DNA of 64,000 nucleotides from Bradyrhizobium manausense (GTDB lineage Bacteria; Pseudomonadota; Alphaproteobacteria; Rhizobiales; Xanthobacteraceae). Of this stretch, positions 24,774 to 33,534 are shown piece after piece. The notes under the pieces were generated by a model, which was given only the letters and a program-made list of their open reading frames with translations, did not search any database and was not told where the DNA came from. The translations under genes and the position numbers were made by a program. Numbering within the stretch: position 1 is the first letter of the stretch; every line of letters starts with the position of its first letter. The DNA lies in NCBI RefSeq assembly GCF_018130615.1, contig NZ_JAFCKB010000003.1:186001-250000 (forward strand), in the 5' to 3' direction.

Positions 24774-25972
24774 CGTTTCAAGGCGAAGGTGAAGAGGGCC
24801 GCTGCCGCGAGCGCCACGCCGACACCCGCCACGCACGCGTGCCAGCCGAAGGCGTCGAACAGACGTCCGAGCACGGCCGTGCCGATCAGTCCGCCACCGA
24901 AATAACACGCCAGATAGGTGCCGCTGGCAACGCCGCGGTTGTCGGCCGCAGTCTGCCCGACGAAGCCGGTAGCTGCGGCCTGCGCGAAGAATGTGCCAAC
25001 ACCGACCAGAACCATTCCAATCAGCACTTCGCCGAGACGCGCAGAAAGCATCAGCGGCAAGCCGACGCCGGCAACCGCGAGCGCTGCCCATATCGTCACG
25101 CGTGTTCCCAGGCGCGATGCGGCCCGGCCAGCCAGCAACGTCGTGACGACCGACGGCAGGAAGACGAAGTAGACCAGGCCGAGGTCCATCATGCCGAGCG
25201 ACAGCGGCGGCCGGACCAGGACGAAATTGACGAAGGTGAAGGTGCCGATGAAGGCGAACAGAATGCAGAAGCCGATGCCGAAAGCGGCGCGCAATCGCGG
25301 ATCGCGCCAATGTGCGATCATGGCGGCAAACGGTGCGCCCACCGGCGTGGTCGGTGATACGGGCTGGACGCGTTTGATGGTGAAGTAGACCAGCGCGGCG
25401 CCGGCGAGATTGAGGCTTGCGAAGAAATAGAAGTTCCATTGCAATCCGAGGCCATCGGCGACCGCCGCCGAGATCAGCCGGCCGAGCAGATTGCTGGCGA
25501 CGTTTCCGGTTATGTAGGCGGCAAACGCAGTACCGGCGTCCATGGCGCTGCATTGCTCGCCGAGATGGGCCAGCGTCAGTGCGAAGGCAGACGCCATGCA
25601 GAGACCCTGGGCGATGCGCAGAGCGGTGAAGACTGCAAGGTTTGGCGCGACCGCCAGCAGGCTGGTCGGGATCGCGAGAAGCGCCAGGCTGAGGAGGATT
25701 CCGGTGCGGCGATCGATATGCGGACTGAGAAAGCCGACGACGAGGCCTGCGATGGCCATGCCGAAGGTGCTGGCATTGACGGCAAAGCCCATCGCCGCGG
25801 GCGTGACACCGTAGTGCCGCGTCAGCGAGGGTAGGATCGCCTGCGTCGCGAAGAGGTCGACGACGGTCAGGAAAGCAGTCAGGCCGATGACAAGCGAACG
25901 GAGCGCAACTCGCTTGGTGTGCGTATCCGTGATGATCACGTCGGTCCCGGCATGCGCGGAAAGGTCGGCCAT
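24770..25972 (-). CDS. MFS transporter (YnfM/sugar-efflux-like)
   Basis: The 400-residue product has about twelve membrane segments. It shows FATQAILPSLTRHYGVTPAA at the first helix, like transporters related to E. coli YnfM or arabinose efflux proteins, and GFLSPHIDRRTGI at the loop between helices 2 and 3. ATG 25972 follows AGGAGGAGCTGCATC, a strong ribosome site. The frame is open far upstream but that part is antisense to the cupin gene. It converges on fixS with a 4-nt overlap, so the two transcripts may interfere. The substrate is unknown. The cupin gene is 104 nt upstream in the same direction. Confidence 0.83.
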   Translation of the reverse strand: MADLSAHAGTDVIITDTHTKRVALRSLVIGLTAFLTVVDLFATQAILPSLTRHYGVTPAAMGFAVNASTFGMAIAGLVVGFLSPHIDRRTGILLSLALLAIPTSLLAVAPNLAVFTALRIAQGLCMASAFALTLAHLGEQCSAMDAGTAFAAYITGNVASNLLGRLISAAVADGLGLQWNFYFFASLNLAGAALVYFTIKRVQPVSPTTPVGAPFAAMIAHWRDPRLRAAFGIGFCILFAFIGTFTFVNFVLVRPPLSLGMMDLGLVYFVFLPSVVTTLLAGRAASRLGTRVTIWAALAVAGVGLPLMLSARLGEVLIGMVLVGVGTFFAQAAATGFVGQTAADNRGVASGTYLACYFGGGLIGTAVLGRLFDAFGWHACVAGVGVALAAAALFTFALKR

Positions 25973-26076
25973 GATGCAGCTCCTCCTGTGGTGGGTGCGG
26001 CGCCCGGCAGTTTGGAAGGCTTGGGGAGTACCGGGCGCCGCATCCGGTAACGGGTGCGCTGGGGCAGGTGCACGCG

Positions 26077-26559
26077 TTACATGTTGTGGTCTTGCGGGTC
26101 CCTGCGAACGTCGCCGACATAGAGAATGACCGTCTCCTTGCCGCGGTTCTTCCACCAGTGCGAGGTGCCTGATACCTCGGGCCGGATGTCGCCGGCCTTG
26201 TGCACGATCGGATCGGCGCAGTTGGAGGCGTATTCGACGATCTCGCCCTGCTGCACGAAGATCAAGGCGGGGCGATCGTCGTGGCTGTGCCAGGGCACGA
26301 TGCCGCCGGGCTCGATGGTCAGCTTGCGGAAGCGCAGCTCGCGGCCCTCGATATGCGCTGGCTGCTTGCCGAGATCGATGGCGCCGAGCGTGACGTCGGT
26401 GACGCCGACGGCCTTGGCGTCGACCATCTGTTGCGCGTTCGGCTTGATCTTGTCGGCCGGGCATTCGCCGGCGAATACCGGCTGCGCCGAGAGTGCCAAT
26501 GCACCGACGATGGCAAGGCCCGGAAAGATCAGACGCGGTAAGATGTGGCTCTTGGACAT
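26077..26559 (-). CDS. Secreted cupin-domain protein
   Basis: The 160-residue protein begins with a signal peptide (LIFPGLAIVGALALSAQPVFA, shown in parts: LIFPGLAIV, ALALSAQPVFA) and likely matures at GECPADK. A single cupin barrel follows: PWHSHDDRPALIFVQQGEI supplies the first metal motif and the second is weaker, near PEVSGTSHWW. Two cysteines in the mature part could form a disulfide. Small periplasmic cupins are widespread with unclear activity; metal-dependent oxygenase or binding roles are possible. AGGAGAC precedes the start on the minus strand. It lies upstream of the MFS gene and divergent from a damaged peroxiredoxin-like gene. Confidence 0.8.
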   Translation of the reverse strand: MSKSHILPRLIFPGLAIVGALALSAQPVFAGECPADKIKPNAQQMVDAKAVGVTDVTLGAIDLGKQPAHIEGRELRFRKLTIEPGGIVPWHSHDDRPALIFVQQGEIVEYASNCADPIVHKAGDIRPEVSGTSHWWKNRGKETVILYVGDVRRDPQDHNM

Positions 26560-26819
26560 GGGAGGTCTCCTGTGCTGGCCGGAACCTTGCTGGTTGCCGG
26601 CTATGGCAGGAGCTTCGTCGAGACTGCGTCGAAGCTGAAATGCCGGCTTGCTCTCGATGCGATAGCCTCGTGCTATCTTGATGCGCGGCGGCTATCGAAC
26701 CGATTGGGCATCGGCATTTCCGCTTCGGGAGCTTCCGGGGTCCGATGGTCGCCAAGCCGCCCCTTGCGGGCAGCCGAACCGGGAAACTAATATTCGCCTC
26801 AAGAGTGCCGGAGCGGAAG

Positions 26820-27534
26820 ATGACGTCTCTCTCACCAGCCGACACCGAACGTCTCAGGTCTGCCTTCCAGCGCTGCCGCGATATGGACGGCACACTGAAC
26901 GAACAGTTGCGCGCCTATGCCGATGCCAGCCGCAAGGTCTTCCCGGCCTATGGCGAGGCGGTCGATCGCCTCGTGGCGAGATTGGGTGGGAATGGCGGCG
27001 GCGAGAGCGCGCCGAGTCCGGGGGATGCGATGCCGCCGTTCATGCTGCCGGATGACAGCGGACGTCTGGTCGCGCTGGCCGCGCTGCTGGAGCGCGGCCC
27101 GGTCGCGGTGATGTTCTTCCGTGGTCATTGGTGTCCCTATTGCAGGCTCAATGTCCGCGGTGGTCCAGGCGCTTGACCGCATCGAAGCCATGGGCGCGCA
27201 GATCGTCGCAATCGTGCCGGAGACCCAGGAGTACACCCGGCAGCTCAAGGCCGATTCGGGTGCGCCATTTCCGATCCTGACGGATCTCGACAATGGTTAC
27301 GCGCTGTCGTTGAACCTCGCGATCTGGCTCGGCGCCGAGATCAAGAACCTGCTGTCCTATCAGGACATGGCGAAATTTCACGGCAATGACGGCTGGATGC
27401 TGCCGATTCCGGCCGTGTTCGTGGTCGGCCGCGACGGCATCGTCAAAGCCCGCTTCGTCGATCCTGATTTTCGCAAGCGCATGGAGATCGACGATCTGCT
27501 CGAGGCGCTCGCGGGCGCGAGCGGAAGGCGCTGA
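26820..27534 (+). pseudogene. Frameshifted AhpC/TSA peroxiredoxin-like gene
   Basis: Translation from ATG 26820 gives an N-terminal helical region and a thioredoxin-fold segment with FFRGHWCPYCRLNV, then runs out of frame into TGA at 27174-27176. The continuation, SAVVQALDRIEAMGAQIVAIVPE and onward to AGASGRR, is in the frame shifted by +1 and ends at 27534. The two parts together make a normal-length peroxiredoxin-like protein that would reduce peroxides through its active-site cysteines. The break lies at about 27147-27160 and no slippery sequence is obvious. It is either a genuine recent frameshift or a base-calling error. GCGGAAG precedes the start. The cupin gene is divergent and a LysR gene is convergent. 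Confidence 0.75.
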
Positions 27535-27561
27535 AGCCCGCGTCGTCCCGGTGCAGCGAAC

Positions 27562-28449
27562 CTAACCGGCGATCGCCCGCCAGTCGGCACCGCGCAGCAT
27601 CCGCATCACCGCATTGGCCACCGCCGTGCGTTGCCGGCCGGCCACCCCGTAAAGGCTGACGGTGCGGCGGGCGTCGAGCCCTGCGACCGCAGCGCGCGTC
27701 AACTTCTCCGGCACGGGGGAGGAGTGGGGGACCATGGCGACGCCGATATCGGCTTCGACGAGTTCGATCAGATCGTGCTCGCTCGAGACCTCATGGCCAT
27801 GCTCGACGTCGATGCCGTGCTCCCGCAGGCTCGTGGAGATTCGGCTGGAATGCTCGCAAAATGTCCGGCTTAGCAGTTGCTCCGCCTGCAGATCGTCCAG
27901 CTCGATGGAGCTGCGGCCGGCCAGGCGATGTCCCTCGTTGACCACGAGCTCGAAGCTCTCCGTGAACAGCGGCCAGACATCGAGCCGCTCCCAGGATTCG
28001 TCGATTTCGGCCGCGATGCCGAGTTCGGCCTCGCCCTCTTTCAGGAATTCGGCGACGTCGCGGCTGGAGCCGCGCAGGAAGCGAAATTCCAGCCGATTGA
28101 ACTGCCGCTTGATCTGGTTCAGGTGGGGAATGAGCAGCGAAAGATCGATCGAATGCGTCAGCGCGATGCGCAGCGCGCCGATCTCTCCGCTCTTGAACGA
28201 GGAGGCGAGCGAGCGTGCGCCGGCAGCGGCATCGTAGCACTGCTTCAGCAGCGGATGCATGCGCTGGCCGAGCTCGGTCAGTTGTGCCGCGGGCCGCTCG
28301 CGGCGAAACAGGTCGCCACCGAGCTCGGCCTCGAGCTGCTTGATGGCGCGCGTCAGCGAAGGCTGCGTCACGTTGCACTCCTCGGCGGCGCGGGTGAAAT
28401 TCAACAGCTGCGCCACCGCGAGGAAATAGCGGACTTGATGCATTTCCAT
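27562..28449 (-). CDS. LysR-type transcriptional regulator
   Basis: The 295-residue protein has an N-terminal winged helix-turn-helix (FTRAAEECNVTQPSLTRAIKQLE, shown in parts: FTRAAEECNVTQPSLTRA, IKQLE) and a periplasmic-binding-like effector domain from about residue 90. It starts MEMHQVRYFLAVAQ, the usual form of the family. ATG 28449 has GGGGAG 7 nt upstream; the frame is open to 28581 without a better start. It is divergent from the 3-hydroxybutyrate-type dehydrogenase gene, the usual arrangement for a LysR protein and its target, with 192 nt between. It converges on the broken peroxiredoxin-like gene, so an OxyR-like link to that gene is also conceivable. Confidence 0.88.
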   Translation of the reverse strand: MEMHQVRYFLAVAQLLNFTRAAEECNVTQPSLTRAIKQLEAELGGDLFRRERPAAQLTELGQRMHPLLKQCYDAAAGARSLASSFKSGEIGALRIALTHSIDLSLLIPHLNQIKRQFNRLEFRFLRGSSRDVAEFLKEGEAELGIAAEIDESWERLDVWPLFTESFELVVNEGHRLAGRSSIELDDLQAEQLLSRTFCEHSSRISTSLREHGIDVEHGHEVSSEHDLIELVEADIGVAMVPHSSPVPEKLTRAAVAGLDARRTVSLYGVAGRQRTAVANAVMRMLRGADWRAIAG

Positions 28450-28641
28450 GGATCGGCTCCCCAGCAAGATCGGCCCGAAACCTAGCCGATCGCGACGGGA
28501 AATGACATCCCGCCTACGATAGCGCGGACGTATGGACTCGGAAGCCAACCGGCATTTCCGCCAGGTGCGATGATCCCGCACATTTCGGCCCAGCGATGGC
28601 GCGTGCGTTGCGCCGGTCGTGGCCCAGAAGAGGTTTGGATC

Positions 28642-29466
28642 ATGAATATTCCCATCACGTCGCAGACGCCGGCTTCGTCAAGGGTGTTGACCGGCAAGGT
28701 GGCGCTGGTTACCGGATCGACCAGCGGGATCGGCCTTGGCATTGCGCGGGCGCTGGCCGCCGCGGGCGCCGACATCGTGCTCAACGGCCTGGGTGTCGCC
28801 AGCGAGATCAGCCGGACGCGCGAGCAGATCACCGCCGAGTTCGGTGTCAAGGCGAGCTATTCGCCGGCGGACATGACCCGGCCGGAATCGATCGCCGAGA
28901 TGATCGCGGCGACGGGGGCGCAATTTGGTCGACTCGACATTCTCGTCAACAACGCCGGCATCCAGCATGTCGCACCGCTCGAGCAGTTTCCGGTCGAAAA
29001 ATGGGACCAGATCCTGGCGATCAACCTGTCGTCGGCTTTCCACACGACACGGCTCGCGCTGCCCGCGATGCGCCAGAACGGCTTTGGCCGGATCATGAAC
29101 GTCGCATCTGCGCACGGCCTCGTCGGCTCGCCGTTCAAGGCGGCCTATGTCGCAGCCAAGCATGGTATCGTCGGCCTGACCAAGGTGACGGCGCTGGAGA
29201 CTGCGGAGGAAGGCATTACCTGCAATGCCATCTGCCCGGGTTACGTCTACACGCCGCTGGTCGAGGCGCAGATCGATGGGCAGGCCCAGGCACACGGCAT
29301 CTCGCGTGATCAGGTCGTCCGCGACGTGCTGCTCGCGCAGCAGCCCAACAAACGCTTCGCCACGGTCGAGCAGCTTGGCGCCCTCACGGTGTTCCTGGCG
29401 ACCGACGCAGCCGCCTCGATCACCGGCATTGCGCTTCCGGTCGATGGCGGCTGGACTGCGCATTGA
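28642..29466 (+). CDS. 3-Hydroxybutyrate dehydrogenase-type SDR
   Basis: This 274-residue short-chain dehydrogenase most resembles D-3-hydroxybutyrate dehydrogenase, which oxidises 3-hydroxybutyrate to acetoacetate with NAD during breakdown of PHB. The Rossmann motif TGSTSGIGLGIA, NNAG, the catalytic serine in NVASAHG and Y-x3-K in YVAAKHG are present, as is the family segment CNAICPGYVYTPLVEAQI. The start ATG 28642 has AGAGG about 8 nt before it. The patatin gene starts 85 nt downstream, a pairing I know from other rhizobia. PHB is a major carbon store in Bradyrhizobium. Confidence 0.87.
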   Translation: MNIPITSQTPASSRVLTGKVALVTGSTSGIGLGIARALAAAGADIVLNGLGVASEISRTREQITAEFGVKASYSPADMTRPESIAEMIAATGAQFGRLDILVNNAGIQHVAPLEQFPVEKWDQILAINLSSAFHTTRLALPAMRQNGFGRIMNVASAHGLVGSPFKAAYVAAKHGIVGLTKVTALETAEEGITCNAICPGYVYTPLVEAQIDGQAQAHGISRDQVVRDVLLAQQPNKRFATVEQLGALTVFLATDAAASITGIALPVDGGWTAH

Positions 29467-29551
29467 CATGAAGCGGGATCGCTCGGTCCGGAGTAACAAG
29501 TCGCGGCCAACGGCGAATATTCGACCAGTGCAGGCTCATCAGGAGCGAACC

Positions 29552-30694
29552 ATGAACGGCACACAGGATAAAACACAGGGCAAGGGCCTACCGGGCCAGG
29601 TCGTGCTGGTACTCCAGGGCGGCGGCGCGCTCGGCTCGTATCAGGCCGGGGTCTACCAGGCGCTGCACGAGGCCGGGATCGAGCCGGATTGGATCATCGG
29701 CACTTCGATCGGTGCGATCAATGCGAGCCTCATCGCAGGCAATGAGCCTGGACAGCGGCTGGTGCGACTGAAGGAATTCTGGAAACGGATGGAGCAGAAT
29801 CCGGTCTGGAATCTGCGCAGCGTGTTTCCCGGGTTCAACGAAAAGCTGGCCTATTGGTCGACGGTGACCAGTGGCATCCCCGGCTTCTTCCGCCCCAATC
29901 CGCTGGCGCATGCGGGCGATTCTTACCCGCTGGGGGCCGACCACGCCGGCTTCTATTCGACCGCTCCGCTGGAGAAAACGTTGCGCGAGCTCGTCGATTT
30001 CGGCCTCGTCAATCGCTGCGCACCACGGCTGACGGTCGGCGCGGCTCATGTCCGCAGCAGCCAGATGCGCTATTTCGACAGCCGTGACGGCGAGCTGACG
30101 GTGAAACACATCATGGCCTCGGGCGCGCTTCCACCGGCGTTTCCGGCAGTGCGCATCGACGGTGAGCTCTATTGGGACGGTGGCATCCTGTCGAACACGC
30201 CAACCGAGGCGGTCTTCGACGACAATCCGCGCAGGAATTCGCTGATCTTCGCGGTGCATCTGTGGAATCCCGTCGGTGCCGAGCCGACCACGATGGCGGA
30301 GGTGCTGAACCGTCACAAGGACGTGCAGTACTCCAGCCGCATCGCGAGCCACATTGCCCGCCAGCAGCAGGCCCATCGTCTCCGCCACGTCATCAACCAG
30401 CTCGCCGGGCATCTGCCCGAAAGCGAGCGCGGCGATCCTGCGGTGAAGGAGTTGATCAGCTACGGCTGCCCGACCCGGATGCATGTGGTGCGGCTGCTCG
30501 CACCCCAGCTCGACCACGAGAGCCACACCAAGGACATCGACTTCAGCCCGTCCGGCATCATGCAGCGCTGGGATGCGGGCTATGCCCACACGAGATCGGT
30601 GCTCGAGCGAAAGCCGTGGATCGGCGAATTCGATCCGTTGTCGGGCGTGGTGCTGCACGAGCATCTGGACGAGATGCCGCTGGCCGCAGAATAG
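29552..30694 (+). CDS. Patatin-like phospholipase/esterase
   Basis: The 380-residue protein is a patatin-family lipid hydrolase with a Ser-Asp dyad. The oxyanion-hole glycines are in GGGALGSYQAGVYQ, the nucleophile is in the G-x-S-x-G motif GTSIGAINA, and the catalytic aspartate is in YWDGGIL. The C-terminal 130 residues match the region of unknown function often attached to bacterial members. No signal peptide is seen. AGGAGC precedes ATG 29552. Its position behind a 3-hydroxybutyrate dehydrogenase suggests a role with PHB granules or membrane lipid turnover; the substrate is not known. Confidence 0.86.
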   Translation: MNGTQDKTQGKGLPGQVVLVLQGGGALGSYQAGVYQALHEAGIEPDWIIGTSIGAINASLIAGNEPGQRLVRLKEFWKRMEQNPVWNLRSVFPGFNEKLAYWSTVTSGIPGFFRPNPLAHAGDSYPLGADHAGFYSTAPLEKTLRELVDFGLVNRCAPRLTVGAAHVRSSQMRYFDSRDGELTVKHIMASGALPPAFPAVRIDGELYWDGGILSNTPTEAVFDDNPRRNSLIFAVHLWNPVGAEPTTMAEVLNRHKDVQYSSRIASHIARQQQAHRLRHVINQLAGHLPESERGDPAVKELISYGCPTRMHVVRLLAPQLDHESHTKDIDFSPSGIMQRWDAGYAHTRSVLERKPWIGEFDPLSGVVLHEHLDEMPLAAE

Positions 30695-30778
30695 CGCCGC
30701 AAGCCGTCGTTTGCTTCATCGAATTGCCACAGGCTTTGCGGATCGTCGGCCTTCGTCCGACGTCGAGAGGGCCTGCAC

Positions 30779-31729
30779 GTGGTGTCCGGCAACGATCTGG
30801 AATTGGCTCTCGATCAGGTCCGCGCGCGCGCAGCGGGACCGGTTGCAGGCGTGTTCGGTCCTGACACGGTGACGTGGCGGATCGATCGGGAGGCCGTCAT
30901 CTTCCTCGGCGCCGGCCGCGCGCTGCTGCTTCAACTTGCCCACCCCTGGGTCGCCGCCGCCATCGCCGAGCACTCCAAGACCTTTGCCGATCCGATCGGG
31001 CGCTTCCACCGCACCTTCGACATCGTCTTTGCCATGGTGTTCGGTTCGCTCGACCGGGCGTTCTTGTCATCCCGGCAATTGCACCGGCGCCATGGCATGA
31101 TCGTCGGTGAGATGCCGGAGACGGTCGGCCCGTTTGCGGCGGGCTCGCGCTACTGCGCCAACGACGTTCCGTCGCTGCGCTGGGTTCATGCGACGCTGGT
31201 CGAGACTGCGCTGATGGCGCATGATTTGGTTCTGCCGCCACTCTCGGTGGAGGAGCGCGAGCGGTACTGGACGGAAAGCCGGATGTTCGGCGCGCTGTTC
31301 GGATTGACGGCGGATGATCTGCCGGCCGACTGGTCGGGCTTTGCGGCCTACACTGCAGCGATGGTGCAGTCGGACAATCTGACCGTCAGCTCGGCGGCGC
31401 GCGAGATCGCCGCGCAGATATTTGATGGTGCGCGTCCTTGGCTGCGGCCGCCGCGATGGTACCGGGCGCTGACCGCGAACCTGCTGCCGGAGCGTCTGCG
31501 CGCAGGGTTCGGGTTTGACCTCGATGCGCGCGACGAGAGATCTGCCGACAACGCGGTGCGATGGATCAAGCGCCTCTATCCGAAATTGCCCGACCGGCTG
31601 CGCTATGTCGGCCCGTATCAGGAAGCATTGGCCCGGCTCCGCGGCGAGCCGCAACCGGACTGGATGATCCGCTGCCTCAACCGCGCGTGGATCGGCCGGT
31701 CGCAAATGGACGCGCGCGGGAAGGGGTGA
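30779..31729 (+). CDS. MpaB-type (DUF2236) oxygenase family protein
   Basis: The 316-residue protein fits the ER-bound oxygenase MpaB/DUF2236 family, whose studied members use haem b to cleave or oxidise polymers such as rubber. Recognisable parts are WRIDREAVIFLGAGRALLLQ followed by LAHPWVAAAIAEHS, FHRTFDIVFAMVFG and HRRHGMIVGE. The GTG start follows GAGAGGGCC. The function in Bradyrhizobium is unknown. It lies 84 nt after the patatin gene in the same direction and could share its transcript. Confidence 0.78.
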   Translation: MVSGNDLELALDQVRARAAGPVAGVFGPDTVTWRIDREAVIFLGAGRALLLQLAHPWVAAAIAEHSKTFADPIGRFHRTFDIVFAMVFGSLDRAFLSSRQLHRRHGMIVGEMPETVGPFAAGSRYCANDVPSLRWVHATLVETALMAHDLVLPPLSVEERERYWTESRMFGALFGLTADDLPADWSGFAAYTAAMVQSDNLTVSSAAREIAAQIFDGARPWLRPPRWYRALTANLLPERLRAGFGFDLDARDERSADNAVRWIKRLYPKLPDRLRYVGPYQEALARLRGEPQPDWMIRCLNRAWIGRSQMDARGKG

Positions 31730-31755
31730 GGGGCTCTCTACTCTGCTCTTAGTCC

Positions 31756-31880
31756 GTCATCCTGTGGTGCGAGTGGCGCGATGCAGGGGCATCGCGCTGG
31801 GAGCCTTGAAGGATCCACGGTCGAGCTGATGCATCCGGGCCGTCGCCCTTCGAGGGCCGCTGAAGGAGCGGCCACCTCAG
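31756..31880. repeat. Intergenic stem-loop cluster
   Basis: This stretch between two convergent genes holds GCGCGATGC-AGGG-GCATCGCGC (31776-31797), then GCCCTTCGAGGGC and GGCCGCTGAAGGAGCGGCC. It starts with GTCATCCTG, resembling interspersed repeats often seen in Bradyrhizobium. It may serve as a terminator for both genes. Confidence 0.5.
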
Positions 31881-31916
31881 AGGTGACGGGAGATAGAGGT
31901 GTCGTACGCCTCAGCC

Positions 31917-33332
31917 TCACACAGCCGCCAGCTTCCTGTACAGCTTGCTGTAGCTACTCGCCGAGATGCTCCAGGAGAACGACCTGCCCATCGCGCTGCG
32001 GCGCATGGCGTCGAGCTGGTCCTGGGCCATGAAGGCGGAGAAGGCGCGGCGCACGCCACCGAGGAAGGACTCGTGCGAGGGTCTTGGAAACAGGAAGCCG
32101 GTCTCGCCGTCGGTGATGGTTTCGGCCAGGCCGCCGGTCTGGTGTCCGATCGGCAGCGAGCCGAAGCGTTGCGCGTACATCTGGCTCAGCCCGCACGGCT
32201 CGAAGCGCGACGGCATCAAGGTGAAATCGCTGCCGGCGAAGATGCGCCGCGCTTGGGCGTCGTTGAAGCCGATGGTGACGCCGATGGCGTCGGGGCGGCG
32301 GCGATGCGCGTCGATCAGCGCCTGCTCGAGCGCCGGCTCGCCGGAGCCGGTGACCACGATCTGCCCGCCGGCATCGACGATCTCGTCGGCCGCCGACAGC
32401 ACGAGGTCGATGCCCTTCTGGTGCACGAGCCGTGCGACGATCGCGAACATCGGCCCGCGCGAGACAGCAAGCCCGAACTGCTTGCGCACGTAATCCGCAT
32501 TGGCCTTTTTGCCGATCCAGTCGCCGGCGCCGAATTGTTGCGCGAGCTGGGCGCAGGAGCGCGGGTCCCAGCTCTCGTCGATGCCATTGAGGATGCCGGT
32601 GAGCTCGGACGCCTCGGAGCGGACGCGCAGCAGGCCTTCGAGGCCGCAGCCGAATTCCTCCGTCGTGATCTCGCGCGCATAGGTGCCGCTGACGGTGGTG
32701 AGGTGCGAGGCGTAGACAAGCCCGGCCTTGAGGAAGGAGAGCTGGTCGTAGAACTCGACGCCGTCGATGTGGAAGGAGCTTTCGGGGACGCCGATCCGCC
32801 GCAGCGACTCCTTCGGGAAGAGACCCTGATAGGCGAGGTTATGGATGGTCAGGATCGACGGCAGCTTGGCGCCGCGCCAGGCGAGATAGGCCGGTACGAG
32901 CGAGGCCTGCCAGTCATTGGCATGGATCAGATCTGCTGCCCAATTCTTGTCCAGCTTGCCCATGGCCAGCTCAGCGGCAGCCGACGCAAAGCGCGCGAAG
33001 CGGATGTCGTTGTCCGGCCAGTCGTGGCCGGACTCGTCGCCATAGGGGTTGCCGGGGCGGTCGTAGAGTTGTGAGCACAACAGCACATAGACCGGCAGAC
33101 CGTCCTTGGTGGCGGCCCGGCCGAGCGAGCAGGCCGGCATCTCCGCAAATGCCGGGCAGCGTCCAACGATCTGAATATGCGTGAGTTGCTCGATGATGTC
33201 GCGATAGCCGGGCAGCATGATCCGGATATCGGCGAAGGGGCGGAGGGCTCTGGGGAGGGCAGCAGAAACGGCACCGAGTCCGCCGACGCGGACGAAGTCG
33301 TCCATCTCTGTCGTGACGAATAAGACCCTCAA
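31917..33332 (-). CDS. glgA: Glycogen synthase (ADP-glucose type)
   Basis: GlgA adds glucose from ADP-glucose to growing alpha-1,4 glucan. This GT5 enzyme has the N-terminal donor motif in VRVGGLGAVSAALP and the C-terminal catalytic segment MPSRFEPCGLSQMYAQRFG, followed by the family block TGGLAETI. In E. coli GlgA the first motif reads K-T-G-G; here lysine is replaced by arginine. TTG 33332 is preferred because AAGGGGG lies 8 nt before it and the product then begins (M)RVLFVTTEM as usual, giving 471 residues; ATG 33371 is an alternative. Other glg genes are not in the window, but a debranching-like enzyme lies at 7601. An EcfG-like site lies about 140 nt upstream. Confidence 0.9.
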   Translation of the reverse strand: MRVLFVTTEMDDFVRVGGLGAVSAALPRALRPFADIRIMLPGYRDIIEQLTHIQIVGRCPAFAEMPACSLGRAATKDGLPVYVLLCSQLYDRPGNPYGDESGHDWPDNDIRFARFASAAAELAMGKLDKNWAADLIHANDWQASLVPAYLAWRGAKLPSILTIHNLAYQGLFPKESLRRIGVPESSFHIDGVEFYDQLSFLKAGLVYASHLTTVSGTYAREITTEEFGCGLEGLLRVRSEASELTGILNGIDESWDPRSCAQLAQQFGAGDWIGKKANADYVRKQFGLAVSRGPMFAIVARLVHQKGIDLVLSAADEIVDAGGQIVVTGSGEPALEQALIDAHRRRPDAIGVTIGFNDAQARRIFAGSDFTLMPSRFEPCGLSQMYAQRFGSLPIGHQTGGLAETITDGETGFLFPRPSHESFLGGVRRAFSAFMAQDQLDAMRRSAMGRSFSWSISASSYSKLYRKLAAV

Positions 33333-33473
33333 GAAGATTGCCCCCTTCCGATCCCGATTGCTGCTATGCAAGATCGGGTCCAGTTGCCCCTGGAAATCTC
33401 GAGCCGCCCACGCGACGTACCGGTTCGGTAAAGACTTTCCTACTCAGCCGCCGCCCTCTAGGGTCGGCGCACC

Positions 33474-33498
33474 AACATGAGGGAACAACGATAGTTCC
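33474..33498 (-). promoter_or_regulatory. EcfG-like promoter candidate upstream of glgA
   Basis: On the minus strand GGAAC is followed after 16 nt by TGTT, one mismatch from the general-stress consensus. It lies about 142 nt before the chosen glgA start. Confidence 0.35.
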
Positions 33499-33534
33499 TA
33501 ATTGACTCGCGGACTCGGCAGGGGCGCAGCACGC

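Noticed and set aside
25973-26893. Upstream extension of the MFS gene frame across the cupin gene
   Set aside because: The strong ribosome site at ATG 25972 and the normal MFS N-terminus end the gene there; the rest is antisense or off-frame to the cupin.
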